Source: Candidatus Poribacteria bacterium (lineage in GTDB: Bacteria > Poribacteria > WGA-4E > WGA-3G). From it: 64,000 nucleotides of DNA. The position numbers and the translations under genes were made by a program. Positions 45,573 through 54,896 of this stretch are shown here, piece by piece. Each line of letters opens with the position of its first letter. The stretch's first letter is position 1. Location of the stretch: assembly GCA_022394755.1 (NCBI GenBank), contig JAGFCA010000061.1:27402-91401 (forward strand). Direction: 5' to 3'. The notes beneath the pieces were generated by a model, which saw only the letters and a list, made by a program, of their open reading frames with translations, did not search any database and had not been told where the DNA came from.

Positions 45573-46388
45573 TTATACATAGGGCCAGAATTGGTTCCAG
45601 GCAGTCATCCAATCCATAGCACGACTTTCAACTGTAATTGGACCGGTTATTTCTACACCAGGCCGTCCTTTGAATGTAGACATTTTATCTACACTTGATA
45701 CCTCAATTTTAATTGTTGTTGGTTTTTCTGGCACATAAGGTTGGAGTTTAGACAGATCGGATAGTGCGTTTTTCGTTGCGTCTTCAATCATTTCACGGGC
45801 TTTTACAGGTGGAATGTGTCTGGCACTATATTTACTCAAACCTTTCTTGACAGCTACAGTAGGCAGATCATTACCGAGTAATTCTCTTGCTTCTCGACAA
45901 ACAGCAGTATCCCCTGTTACAAGAGCAACAGGAACACCGTAATGTCCATTGAGTGCAGCATTAACACCGGTTTCTCCAACCAAGTCGTCATTAAACCATA
46001 AGTTCTGATATTGCACTGTAGAGATTGTATGACATAATACACCATCAGGTGTATTATTTCTTGCATGCATACCAATAAGGAGACACGCATCACAACCATC
46101 TTTCCACATCTCATCAAATCTACCCCAGCTGTGATGAGAAACCCATTCACAATTTGGATCAATCTTATCAGGAATCAAAGAATTAAATGTCCATCCTTTT
46201 CCAGCACCGTGACAATCAACAACAACAATTTCAGTAGCTCCTGCGGCTTTTGCACCTCGAACAGCAGCATTAATCTCTTCAGTATAAAGGATTCTCCCTT
46301 CCTCAAACATATCGGCACCACCATCTACTTGATCCCAGACGACGATTCCACTAACTCCTTCCATATCAGACATTATCAGTATTTTCAC
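45573..46388 (-). CDS. M55-family D-aminopeptidase (DppA-like)
   Basis: A 271-aa member of the M55 D-aminopeptidase family: MKILIMSDMEGVSGIV with zinc ligands D8 and E10, VVVDCHGAGKGW, LLIGMHARN, GETGVNAALNGHYGVPVALVTGDTAVCREA, and a C-terminal domain to GPITVESRAMDWMTAW. DppA self-compartmentalises as a decamer and cleaves D-amino-acid peptides. Here it might recycle D-amino acids from peptidoglycan. It is a single gene, convergent with the VOC gene across a repeat element. Confidence 0.9.
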   Translation of the reverse strand: MKILIMSDMEGVSGIVVWDQVDGGADMFEEGRILYTEEINAAVRGAKAAGATEIVVVDCHGAGKGWTFNSLIPDKIDPNCEWVSHHSWGRFDEMWKDGCDACLLIGMHARNNTPDGVLCHTISTVQYQNLWFNDDLVGETGVNAALNGHYGVPVALVTGDTAVCREARELLGNDLPTVAVKKGLSKYSARHIPPVKAREMIEDATKNALSDLSKLQPYVPEKPTTIKIEVSSVDKMSTFKGRPGVEITGPITVESRAMDWMTAWNQFWPYV

Positions 46389-46518
46389 TTGTATTTCCTT
46401 TTATTACGGAGTATATATTTGGCTAAGTTTAAAACAACCGTGGTAAATTAGCAAGTATAAATTATATGTCTAAATAAATGTGAATATAGGATATAAGTCG
46501 TAAGAAATTAGGTATTAT

Positions 46519-47877
46519 ATGAAAAAAACTCGAGAAGATTTGACGCAAGGTAGTCTATTCCGTCATCTCATAAATCTTGCAGTACCAATAACTTTCGGGT
46601 ATATCCTTCAGGATGCTTTCAATGTTGTAGATATGATTTTTGTAGGAAGACTTGGACCTGCATCAATCGCAGCTGTAGGAATGAGCGGTAACCTATTACG
46701 ATTAATAGGTGTGTTTTCGCTTGGAATATCAACGGGGTCAGGTATTTTAGTTGCACAATACCTTGGTGCAAGAAACTATGCTCAAGCCAATCATGTTGCA
46801 ATGCAAGCAATTCTATTAGCAGTCTTCTGTGCCATTGGTGTGGGATTAATTGGATATCCTATATCAGAAATTGGTTTGCGGACATTAAGAATTAAAGATC
46901 CAGAAGTGATTAGGCTTGGAACAACCTATATGCGGATTATACTTGTAGGAATAAGTACGATGTTCCTGTCTATGACACTCGGTTCAATTTTTCGCGCTGG
47001 AGGGGATGCATTAACACCTACAGTAGTATTGATTTTTTCTACGGTAATAAATATAGTATTAGACCCTCTATTAATTTTTGGTATATGGGGATTTCCTGAG
47101 TTGGGTGTTGCTGGATCAGCATACGCGACGATAATTGGAAGAGGCTTCGGTGTATGCATTCTTCTGATTCTAATATGGGTAGGGAGATCACCTTTGTCAT
47201 TACGACATGTTCATTTTCAACCAGATTTAATTGAAATGCTTGACATTTTTAGATTAGGCATTTATAGTTCTATGCAGGGATTCTGGCGACATTTATCACG
47301 TCTAATATTTCTTTGGGTAATTGGACCCTATGGTAAATTCGCTGTGGCAGCATATACGATCTGTATGCGTCTACGTATTTTAGTGATGAATCCAGGTTTT
47401 GGTATTGCGAATGCTGTAGCTCCTATGGTAGGTCAAAATATAGGTGCAAATCAGATTGAACGTGCCGAAACAACGACACGTATAGGTAATATTATTGGTA
47501 CAACGCTCATGTCTGGAATAGGAATATTATTTTTATTTTTTCCGAGAGTGTTTGTTACAATATTCAACGATGATCCTGAGGTAGTAAGAATTGGAATAAA
47601 GTATCTTCAATTTCTCTCAGCTACATTTGGCTTCATAGCATTTTCATTGGTATTAGGGAAAGCGTTAAATGGCGCGGGTGATACATTTACCCCTATGATT
47701 ATAACATTAGGATCACAAATGGGAGTAGGATTGTTGCTTGTTATTCTGTTTTCACGTATTATAGGACTAAATGGGGTATGGATTGGAATATCACTATCAA
47801 ATGTTGTTCAAGGTATCTCAATGTGGTTATTTTATCGTACTGGAAGATGGAAAACGATCAATATAACTAATAAGTAA
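46519..47877 (+). CDS. MATE-family efflux transporter
   Basis: A 452-aa, roughly 12-TM protein with the MATE two-lobe pattern: HLINLAVPITFGYILQDAFNVVDMIFVGRLGPASIAAVGMSG (TM1-2), LVAQYLGARNYAQA, GSIFRAGGDALTPTVV, FGIANAVAPMVGQNIGANQIERAE, and GKALNGAGDTFTPMII in the second lobe. MATE proteins export cationic drugs or metabolites using Na+ or H+. The rhodanese gene begins 33 nt downstream on the same strand, so co-transcription is possible. Confidence 0.92.
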   Translation: MKKTREDLTQGSLFRHLINLAVPITFGYILQDAFNVVDMIFVGRLGPASIAAVGMSGNLLRLIGVFSLGISTGSGILVAQYLGARNYAQANHVAMQAILLAVFCAIGVGLIGYPISEIGLRTLRIKDPEVIRLGTTYMRIILVGISTMFLSMTLGSIFRAGGDALTPTVVLIFSTVINIVLDPLLIFGIWGFPELGVAGSAYATIIGRGFGVCILLILIWVGRSPLSLRHVHFQPDLIEMLDIFRLGIYSSMQGFWRHLSRLIFLWVIGPYGKFAVAAYTICMRLRILVMNPGFGIANAVAPMVGQNIGANQIERAETTTRIGNIIGTTLMSGIGILFLFFPRVFVTIFNDDPEVVRIGIKYLQFLSATFGFIAFSLVLGKALNGAGDTFTPMIITLGSQMGVGLLLVILFSRIIGLNGVWIGISLSNVVQGISMWLFYRTGRWKTINITNK

Positions 47878-47910
47878 AGGTAGTATATTCTACCTGAAAG
47901 AAGGTTTATA

Positions 47911-48744
47911 ATGGGGGATAAAGGGTATACGAACCCCGAATTAATAATTTCTGCCGATTCATTAAAGAATGAAATAGATGATGAATCACTATGTATAGTA
48001 GATACGCGTCCGACACATGAATATCTTTTGGGTCATATTCCTGGGGCATTACACCTTGATCTTTTTGGATTAAGTTTAAATAATACACAAAAAGATATGT
48101 TAGACACATTTATGTGGATGATAGCATATTTGTTCCAACAAAGAGGTATAGATTCATCAAAAACGATTATTTGGTATGAGGATATATCTGGTACACGTGC
48201 ATCACGTGGACTATGGTTCTGTGAATATTTAGGACACCCAAACACCAAACTGCTTGATGGAGGATTCAAAGCGTGGGTAGCTGCTGGTGGTCAGGTTTGT
48301 TTGGAGGGTGTAGAACCCCCAGAAGTATCAGAATTTCCTATCAATGCCATCACAAGTATACACCTGGATGCAGATGTGATTAATGATTTACTGAACAATG
48401 AGGATTTTATCGCATTAGATACTAGAACGGATGATGAGCACTATGGTAGAGTCGCTCGTGCTGAGCGACCAGGTGCAATTCCCGGATCTGTACATATTGA
48501 GTGGCTGAATAATCTTGATGAAAACGGGACATACAAACATGCAGATGAGTTACGACAGATGTATGAAGCTGTAGGTGTGACACCCGAGAAACAGGTGATG
48601 TGTTACTGACAAGGTGGTTACCGTTCTTCACACTCCTATTTAGCTTTACGCTTATTGGGTTATCCAAAGGTTGGAAACTATATAGGTTCTTGGAAAGAAT
48701 GGGGAGACCGGCTGGATTTGCCGGTAGAAATACCTAACCAATAG
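47911..48744 (+). CDS. selenocysteine-containing tandem-rhodanese sulfurtransferase (UGA read-through)
   Basis: Read through one in-frame TGA, this encodes 277 aa with two rhodanese domains. Domain 1 (about 8-130: [27 protein letters not shown]) has YEDISG where Cys would sit, as inactive first domains do. Domain 2 (about 150-277) reads [14 protein letters not shown], then VMCY-Sec233[19 protein letters not shown] and [11 protein letters not shown]. Residue 233 is the sulfur-accepting Cys position of thiosulfate/3-mercaptopyruvate sulfurtransferases. The frame ends at TAG 48742-48744, then a strong terminator. selA at 21348 supports recoding. I found no convincing SECIS hairpin by eye, and a Cys-codon-to-TGA mutation remains possible. 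Cys231 gives a C-x-U pair. Confidence 0.85.
48607..48609 (+). other. in-frame TGA, predicted selenocysteine codon
   Basis: The TGA falls at the catalytic cysteine of the second rhodanese domain. TGA acts as a normal stop elsewhere in the window (for example 1700-1702 and 5872-5874), so the code is not reassigned. The only nearby hairpin is small, GGT/ACC around GGTT at 48613-48622, closer to the TGA than usual for a bacterial SECIS. Confidence 0.8.
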
Positions 48745-48766
48745 TTACATATCAAAATTCATTTCT

Positions 48767-48826
48767 ACACCTATATCATAGAATTAGCGAGTATAAATTC
48801 TATGATATAGGTGTTTTATTTTATTC
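48767..48826 (+). terminator. rho-independent terminator after rhodanese gene
   Basis: Nineteen-nt arms (48767-48785 and 48796-48814) are exact reverse complements around a 10-nt loop, running into TTTTATTTTATT. It lies 22 nt past the TAG and 157 nt past the internal TGA, which supports the TAG as the true end of the gene. Confidence 0.92.
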
Positions 48827-49020
48827 TCTGGAAATAACTGACATTAAAGACTAAGAATTCTCAAAATATGATTATAGATTTTATGTAGAAAAATAACATT
48901 TAATCAATTAATCAGAATTAGAAATCTATGGAATGGAACGAATTGGACTTTCATCGAGTAAGATTTTCATTAAGATATTCCAAAGGTTAAAACTAAATTT
49001 AACGAATGTGGAATCCGGTT

Positions 49021-49599
49021 TTAGATTGGGATAAACTGCCTGACATAGAGTAGTCCTATGACACAGAGAATTGCAGTTAAGGTGCGTTTCTCACTGTTTA
49101 ATGCCCGTTTTAATGAAAAGTCATGTGATGAAGATGTAGGATATGGGTTTAATTGGGGCAGCAACCGGGGAACATTGTTATAATATGATTCGTATACGGT
49201 TCCGCAGGATTCGGATAGATAGGTTTCTTCAACAGAGATAATTGGTAGATATTGAACGAAATATCCAATAGTTAAGATCGGTATGACCCATAATACATTG
49301 GAAATAATGCACACGCCAAAGCTTAATATAAAATTACCAAGATATAACGGATTACGAACATAACTATAAGGACCGGTAGTTACTAAATCCCTTGCAGCAC
49401 CGAGTGCTGTAGCACGGGTTGTTCCACCTGCATATCCAACTGCCCATATTCTAATACTCTCACCTAATATTATAAAAAGCAATCCAAAAGAAACGGAATA
49501 ACCTGTTGGACTTGCATAATAGAGCATCATCAAAATTATAGGTATAGGGGTATAACTTCGTAGTTTGAAAAAGAAATTGCCTATTTTTGATGATGTCAT
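49021..49599 (-). CDS. isoprenylcysteine/phospholipid methyltransferase-like membrane protein
   Basis: A 192-aa integral membrane protein of the ICMT/PEMT superfamily, with about five hydrophobic segments. The SAM-binding signature is LVTTGPYSYVRNPLYLGNFILSFG (R-N-P-x-Y-x-G), followed by VEETYLSESCGTVYESYYNNVPRLLP, the E-E-x-x-L...Y..Y..VPRF/L motif. Bacterial members methylate lipids, quinones or unknown small molecules. Single gene, convergent with the rhodanese gene and 86 nt downstream of lptG. Confidence 0.85.
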   Translation of the reverse strand: MTSSKIGNFFFKLRSYTPIPIILMMLYYASPTGYSVSFGLLFIILGESIRIWAVGYAGGTTRATALGAARDLVTTGPYSYVRNPLYLGNFILSFGVCIISNVLWVIPILTIGYFVQYLPIISVEETYLSESCGTVYESYYNNVPRLLPQLNPYPTSSSHDFSLKRALNSEKRTLTAILCVIGLLYVRQFIPI

Positions 49600-49685
49600 T
49601 AGGAAGGAGTTTATACTAAAAGAGGATTAATTTAACGGACAATATGTGTTTTTAATGATAGATACGAATTATTGGAATATCTTGA

Positions 49686-50747
49686 TTATTTAGGAGTACG
49701 CCACATCAAGATACATCCCACAATTCCGTAAATTATATTTGTACCCCAACATGCCAAGAATGGGTGTAGTTTTCCATTCTCACTTAATCCTTCAAGTGTA
49801 GCAAACGAAAGTGCCCAGTATATAAAGACAAGAAAGAAAGCAATGACTAATCCAGCAAAGAATCCAGCTTTGCCAAAACGAATTGCAATTGGAGCACCTA
49901 ACAAAACAACCACGACAGCAGCATAAGGATATGCTCTTTTATGATGTAATTTAACTTGCTCAATCCGTGTAATTTGTCCAGCATCCTGTTTATATGCAAT
50001 CTGCTCTTTCAGTTCTTTAATAGTCATTCCTTTAGGATCTTTGTTGCTTCCAATAAACAGTTCTGGTTCTTCGTGTCTTTCTATGGATAGATCCTCAAAA
50101 GTTTCAAACCCAACTTCAGAATCACCATCAAATAATCTTATGTTACCATTTTTGAGTTCCCAATGTGTAGGAGTCCATGTTGCTTGTTTGGCATAAATTG
50201 TTCGGTTAAGTTCACCTTCAGCATCTGATTCCCAAATTGTTAATTTGTAAATGCTTTTCTCTTCTAAGTTGATACTGTGAGAATAGAAGATACGATTTTC
50301 TTTTCCTTTAAATAAGAGGTTTCTTCCAAATCTCCTTGTAACCTTCTTCTGTAAGACATTTGCTTCATGGTAGGCTGGTGAAGCAAAACGGTCATAAAAG
50401 ATTGAGAATGCTATACATATTAATAGTGTTACTACAATAACAGGAGCCAAAATCCGGTAAACGCTAATTCCCCCAGCCTTCATAGCAACGAATTCATTAC
50501 TTTTGACCATACGACCAAGGATAAAAAAGATTGCGACAAAACCAGAAACAGGAACGATTTCCATTATCCGTCTTGGTGCTTGATATAATATGATTTTTAC
50601 TGCAGTAATGTATGAAACTCCATCATCAAAGTGTTTTATATCTTTGTCTAATAAACGTACAATGATGACAAGTGCACTAAAGAAGATAAACCCTATTAAG
50701 AAGGATTTAAGATATTCTTTGATAAGATATTTATCAATTATCTTCAA
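49686..50747 (-). CDS. lptG: LPS export permease LptG
   Basis: A 353-aa YjgP/YjgQ permease. TM helices lie at about residues 12-35, 55-80, 98-120, and three more near the C-terminus (270-350), with a periplasmic beta-jellyroll between. KYLIKEYLKSFLIGFIFFSALV, VPVSGFVAIFFILGRMVKSNEFVAMKAGGISVYRIL and the C-terminal YAAVVVVLLGAPIAIRFGKAGFFAGLVIAFFLVFIYWAL order are typical. With LptF and LptB it extracts LPS from the inner membrane. The start is TTG with AGGAAA upstream, 20 nt after lptF. No lptB or lptC is adjacent. F/G assignment rests on order and similarity. Confidence 0.85.
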   Translation of the reverse strand: MKIIDKYLIKEYLKSFLIGFIFFSALVIIVRLLDKDIKHFDDGVSYITAVKIILYQAPRRIMEIVPVSGFVAIFFILGRMVKSNEFVAMKAGGISVYRILAPVIVVTLLICIAFSIFYDRFASPAYHEANVLQKKVTRRFGRNLLFKGKENRIFYSHSINLEEKSIYKLTIWESDAEGELNRTIYAKQATWTPTHWELKNGNIRLFDGDSEVGFETFEDLSIERHEEPELFIGSNKDPKGMTIKELKEQIAYKQDAGQITRIEQVKLHHKRAYPYAAVVVVLLGAPIAIRFGKAGFFAGLVIAFFLVFIYWALSFATLEGLSENGKLHPFLACWGTNIIYGIVGCILMWRTPK

Positions 50748-50767
50748 ACCAGATTTCCTATTGACAT

Positions 50768-51970
50768 TTATGATTCAGCATTTCTATTCACGACAATTGG
50801 TAATTTCTTATCTTTTTTTCGCCATGCTTGTAATTTACCTTCTGTTATCATATTTGTTGAAAAAACAATTCCGATAGCTCCAATGACAATGTTGGGTAGC
50901 CACATAGCTAATGCAGGATGAAATAGTCCAGTCATGCCTGTATTTTGTCCAACTTGTAGGAGAAGGTAATACAACAAAATCACACCTAAACCGATACCAA
51001 AACCGATCATTCTTCCATTATGTTTCACAATGAATCCGAGAGGTATTCCAATTAACCCGAATGCTAAACAAGCGAAAGGAAGTGCGAATTTCTTATAATA
51101 TTCTACTTTTGCATAGCGTAATCGATTTATAGCTATTTCAGATTTTTTTTCAGGTTTAATCGAATTTCCGATATTTTGGATATGAGATTTTAGTTCTCCG
51201 ATCCGCATTGTTTGAGGATGTTGCGTTTTATACTCAGATCTTTGTAGATTACGATTAAAATCAAGAGCGATTTCTTGCTTATGAAACTGAGTAATCCTAA
51301 ATCCATCAGATCCATCAGTTTCCGGTTCGTATGTTTCTCCATCATATAGGATTAACTTTGCATTACCATCTTCATAACCAAGACTTGCGGTTTTTGCTAA
51401 TGTATAACGGGGTTGGCCTTGATAGTATTCATCCCATATTTTTATATTTTGTAGTCTTTGTGATTTTTCGTCAGTAGATTCAAACATCCAAAGTTTACCT
51501 TCGGACTCAAGTTCCTTCATCACTATACCTTCTTCTAAAATTACCGCTGGATTATGTCTTTGTATTGCCCGTTTAAGTGATACTGATGCGAGTGTTGCTC
51601 GTGGTAATACCAATTCCATCAACAATAAGTCTACAGCACTTAGAAGTACTGTTACACATAATAGAGGAATCATTAGTTGATTGAATGAAATACCATGTGC
51701 CCTCATTGCAGTGATTTCATTATCAGTTGACATCCGTCCTAAAGAGAGTAGAATTGCTACTAATGCAGCCATTGGAATAGAGAGTACAATTGTTGCTGGC
51801 ATCACATATAGTAAAGATTCTAATAGATAAATTGGACTGACACCTTTCTTTACAAATAGTTTTACAAGCCGAAAAAGTTCATCAAATATGATGATAAATG
51901 TAAAACAGATAAGTGATATTAAGAAAGGTGGAGCGAATTCCTTCAGACAATATCGCGAAATTATTTTCAT
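50768..51970 (-). CDS. lptF: LPS export permease LptF
   Basis: A 400-aa partner permease: RYCLKEFAPPFLISLICFTFIIIFDELFRLVKLFVKKGV, PATIVLSIPMAALVAILLSLGRMSTDNEITAMRAHGISFNQLMIPL, a long periplasmic domain (LEEGIVMKELESEGKLWMFES, YTLAKTASLGYEDGNAKLILYDGETYEP) and the C-terminal TM triple (FALPFACLAFGLIGIPLGFIVKHNGRMIGFG). Upstream of and co-transcribed with lptG. The presence of both genes implies lipopolysaccharide in the outer membrane. Confidence 0.87.
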   Translation of the reverse strand: MKIISRYCLKEFAPPFLISLICFTFIIIFDELFRLVKLFVKKGVSPIYLLESLLYVMPATIVLSIPMAALVAILLSLGRMSTDNEITAMRAHGISFNQLMIPLLCVTVLLSAVDLLLMELVLPRATLASVSLKRAIQRHNPAVILEEGIVMKELESEGKLWMFESTDEKSQRLQNIKIWDEYYQGQPRYTLAKTASLGYEDGNAKLILYDGETYEPETDGSDGFRITQFHKQEIALDFNRNLQRSEYKTQHPQTMRIGELKSHIQNIGNSIKPEKKSEIAINRLRYAKVEYYKKFALPFACLAFGLIGIPLGFIVKHNGRMIGFGIGLGVILLYYLLLQVGQNTGMTGLFHPALAMWLPNIVIGAIGIVFSTNMITEGKLQAWRKKDKKLPIVVNRNAES

Positions 51971-52183
51971 AGTATTAATATTTTAGTTCTTTTCAAAACT
52001 ATATTTATATAAAATTAAGACTCACAAGACAATACATTCTATCGTTTTCTTTTTTATAATTATAATCAATATTATAGAGATTAAACGTTAATCTAATATA
52101 TTAGTGTTAGAACTTAAGAAATTCTTCAATTTTTTTATATTTTTTATTAGAAATTGTATAGTTGACATGTTATTATATGAGTT

Positions 52184-52651
52184 ATGAATATATCGTTGGA
52201 TACAATTCAATTAACAGAGACAGACTTATCTGAGTACTCAGTATATCACTCCTCTGCCCAAGAACTTTATTCTTTAACAGCACCTGCTAAACCTGTTGCT
52301 TTGTTCGGTTGGCGAGATCGTTGGTGGTTATACAATGCAGCAAGTAAACAAGTGAACATAAATTATTGGTTATTTGAATCTCCTGATGATGCTCAAACAG
52401 CAGCGGATAAGGGTCGGGTGCGTTTATCAGCACAAACAATTAGCAAAATAGGTGGCCTTGATTCAATATATCAACCTGTTGCAGAAGAAAAAACTGAACT
52501 TGGAGATACAGTGTGGCAGGCTGGTGCGAATTGGCTTTTTGTCCACGGTTCGTTTGTTGTATTGGTTGCAGAAATTGGTGGTCAAGTTCCTGCTGAAACT
52601 ACCCTTGCCATTGCAAAAAAGATAAACGAAAAAATAAAGGCGATTCAGTAA
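52184..52651 (+). CDS. hypothetical protein
   Basis: A 155-aa soluble protein with no signal peptide, no membrane segment and no family I can name. It has a beta-rich start (LFGWRDRWWLYNAASKQVNINYWLFESPDDAQTAADKG), then alternating strands (LGDTVWQAGANWLFVHGSFVVLVAEIGG) and a C-terminal helix. The middle resembles the general style of DUF6599-like small domains; weak. No ribosome-binding site is visible, but a strong terminator follows and codon use is like its neighbours, so I consider it real. Confidence 0.65.
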   Translation: MNISLDTIQLTETDLSEYSVYHSSAQELYSLTAPAKPVALFGWRDRWWLYNAASKQVNINYWLFESPDDAQTAADKGRVRLSAQTISKIGGLDSIYQPVAEEKTELGDTVWQAGANWLFVHGSFVVLVAEIGGQVPAETTLAIAKKINEKIKAIQ

Positions 52652-52669
52652 CAACCTATATTTTAATTT

Positions 52670-52727
52670 AGGATGGATATACCTAACAGTTGATTAATTT
52701 CGTTGTTAGTGTGTATCCATCCTTTTT
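52670..52727 (+). terminator. rho-independent terminator
   Basis: AGGATGGATATACCTAAC (52670-52687) pairs with GTTAG plus TGTGTATCCATCCT (52705-52723), with one small internal mismatch or bulge, then TTTTT. It ends the hypothetical gene at 52184; the convergent aldolase gene ends 19 nt further on. Confidence 0.88.
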
Positions 52728-52745
52728 ATCTAAAGTCAATCTCAC

Positions 52746-53813
52746 CTAATAATCTTGAATCCAGTTTTCAGATTGATGCTCAAGTTGAATACTTGCAGCA
52801 CCGCCAAAATGTCTATGGTCAAACCATGGTAAAGCTGCTTCAGCGGCGGCATTTGCATTATGGAAATTTGTTGTAGCCTCGTTTTCGAGGAACTGTGTAA
52901 CAGCGTTGATATCTGGGAAGAAGTCGACAGCATCTTTCCAAATTGCACGACCACATAGAAATCCGCTTGCGCCTGCTTCAGCTGCGAGTTTCACGTTTTC
53001 AATGAACTCCTCTATATCCACCCCAGCACTAAGGATTACCCACGGTAGTGTTGAAGCTTCATCAAGTTTTTTACAAATTTCTTTCACTTCATTTAGATTA
53101 TATGCGGAGTCTCCTGCATAGAAGGAACTCTCTTTATATTCTTCAGTATATTTGAGATCTGCGGGGAACTCTAATTTGAGGATATCCACTTTGTATGATG
53201 GATCAATAAATTCTTCAACACTTCGTATAACTAAATCAGGTTTCTGTTTTGCGAATTCAACACTCTTTGTTGTACCTTCCAATGCATAACTTACAAGCTC
53301 AAGGAGAAACGGTATATCCTGTTTTTCACATTCATCTCCAACATGCCGAACGAATTCTTGCTGGTGTTTTAATGCTGGAACTGAAGCATCTGGATGGTAA
53401 TATGCCAATAATTTTATTGCATCTGCCCCTGCGCGTTGTGCTTTGGCGATAGTCCAATTGTCGATAGGATTTGATAAGCGTTCATTTTCTCCGACACCTT
53501 CACTCACATAACCAGATGCTTCGTAAGCCAATAAGAGTGCGACATCTCTTGGAATTTCAGTAAGTGAATATGGATGTCCATAAATCGGATCAGTTAACAC
53601 CGCAGTGGAATTGGGTGCAAGAAGTCTTGTAATCAAAGTTTTGATAGTAGCGACATCGTCGTATTCTACATCTGATTTTTCAATATCGAGAACTTCTGCA
53701 AGTTTAGTGACCATAGAACCCCGTTGGTCAATAGCCATCATTTTGAATTTTCCGCTTGCATCTGCAAGTTTCATAATTCCTCTCAATTTTCCAGATGAAA
53801 TAACAGTAGCCAT
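52746..53813 (-). CDS. tagatose-1,6-bisphosphate aldolase-like (LacD family)
   Basis: A 355-aa class I aldolase similar to LacD. Seen: GKFKMMAIDQRGSM (D-Q-R-G near residue 30), APNSTAVLTDPIYGH, GADAIKLLAYYHPD, DIPFLLELVSYAL, VDILKLEFPAD with the probable Schiff-base lysine, PWVILSAGVDIEEFIENVKLAAEAGASGFLCGRAIWKDA, all in the family's order. It would cleave tagatose-1,6-bisphosphate or a similar ketose bisphosphate to triose phosphates. The start follows a GGAG. It lies 18 nt downstream of the prenyl synthase, which suggests one transcript. Confidence 0.88.
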   Translation of the reverse strand: MATVISSGKLRGIMKLADASGKFKMMAIDQRGSMVTKLAEVLDIEKSDVEYDDVATIKTLITRLLAPNSTAVLTDPIYGHPYSLTEIPRDVALLLAYEASGYVSEGVGENERLSNPIDNWTIAKAQRAGADAIKLLAYYHPDASVPALKHQQEFVRHVGDECEKQDIPFLLELVSYALEGTTKSVEFAKQKPDLVIRSVEEFIDPSYKVDILKLEFPADLKYTEEYKESSFYAGDSAYNLNEVKEICKKLDEASTLPWVILSAGVDIEEFIENVKLAAEAGASGFLCGRAIWKDAVDFFPDINAVTQFLENEATTNFHNANAAAEAALPWFDHRHFGGAASIQLEHQSENWIQDY

Positions 53814-53831
53814 TTAATAGTGTTCTCCTTA

Positions 53832-54896
53832 CTAATATTCGCGTTCAACGAAAAAATGGATAAGTGATAGAAATAGATTTTTTGCTTTATTATCAGGTAG
53901 GTGTCCAAAATTGTGGGTAAACAGTTCAGCTGCTTGTTTGAGCAGAGTTTTTGATTGTTGCTGTGCATATTCGATAGAGTTATATTTATGCATTAATTTC
54001 AATACATTCTCAACATCTTCTTCAGTTTTTTCAGAACGAGACTGAGCCATAATTTCAATTACAGCCTCTGCTTCACTTGATGTACATGAGTTGAATAGGT
54101 GTATAAGGACAAGAGTTCGTTTACCTTCACTAATATCTCCTGCGATTTCCTTACCATATCTACCGACATCACCAATAAGATTCAATACATCGTCCTGGAT
54201 TTGAAATGCAATCCCTAAAGACTTTCCAATTTCAATAAAGATATCGGTTTCTTCATTGGAAGCCCCAGCAATAATTGCTCCTACACGACATGGTGTAATA
54301 CATGTGTACCATGCAGTTTTTTGAATACACATTGTTAAGTAATCATTTTCATTCAAGTTCCACTGATTATTCCTAACCCAACTGAGTTCAATGTGTTGCC
54401 CTTGAACAACTTGATTACTGAGCTGAATGAATTCTGAAAGTATTTGGAAGGAAAGTTGATGCCCAAGTATGTCAGTATTTCGATGTAGTAGTTCCCACAT
54501 TTTACAATGTAAAGCATCTCCTACATTGATAGCCATAGGAATCCCATGTTTCTGATGTAGACATGGTTCTCCTCTTCGGAGTTCAGATCCGTCTTCAATA
54601 TCATCATGAATAAGGAGCCAATTTTGTAGGAGTTCAAGTGCAGCTGCAGTATTTACAGCTCGGTTTGCGTCCCCCTCAAGGGCTTCACAAATCAGTAGGC
54701 AGAGAGCAGGACGTAAACCTTTCCCAGCACGGCGTGGATAGTCCAACATCATCTGATAGAGTTGGTGTATATCCTTATGTTCATGTGTATGGGGTAGAAA
54801 GTCAAAGATACATGCGTCTACTTTTTGTTTGACTTCATTGAGATAGGCACTGACGATTTCTTTTGTTGGTGTGGGTTCACACCCCAATTTAGGCAT
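53832..54896 (-). CDS. trans-polyprenyl diphosphate synthase-family protein
   Basis: Starting at the ATG with GGAG 4 nt upstream gives 354 aa; a TTG 48 nt earlier is less likely. Family motifs: GKGLRPALCLL, a first Asp-rich motif DDIED (about residues 98-102) followed by SELRRGEPCLH, GQHIELSW, and FQIQDDVLNLIGDVGRYGKEIAGDISEGKRT, where the second motif is DDVLN rather than DDxxD. It condenses isopentenyl diphosphate onto allylic diphosphates to make quinone side chains or other isoprenoids. Chain length cannot be told by eye. Confidence 0.87.
   Translation of the reverse strand: MPKLGCEPTPTKEIVSAYLNEVKQKVDACIFDFLPHTHEHKDIHQLYQMMLDYPRRAGKGLRPALCLLICEALEGDANRAVNTAAALELLQNWLLIHDDIEDGSELRRGEPCLHQKHGIPMAINVGDALHCKMWELLHRNTDILGHQLSFQILSEFIQLSNQVVQGQHIELSWVRNNQWNLNENDYLTMCIQKTAWYTCITPCRVGAIIAGASNEETDIFIEIGKSLGIAFQIQDDVLNLIGDVGRYGKEIAGDISEGKRTLVLIHLFNSCTSSEAEAVIEIMAQSRSEKTEEDVENVLKLMHKYNSIEYAQQQSKTLLKQAAELFTHNFGHLPDNKAKNLFLSLIHFFVEREY

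Noticed and set aside
48607..48609. TGA as genetic-code reassignment (Trp or Gly)
   Set aside because: Several complete genes in the window end at TGA (1702, 5874, 20522 on the minus strand), and no other gene contains an in-frame TGA.
48610..48660. A SECIS hairpin just after the TGA
   Set aside because: Only a 3-5-bp stem (GGT/ACC, loop GGTT) is visible, about 6 nt from the TGA. This is too short and too close for the usual bacterial SECIS, so I do not list it as a feature.
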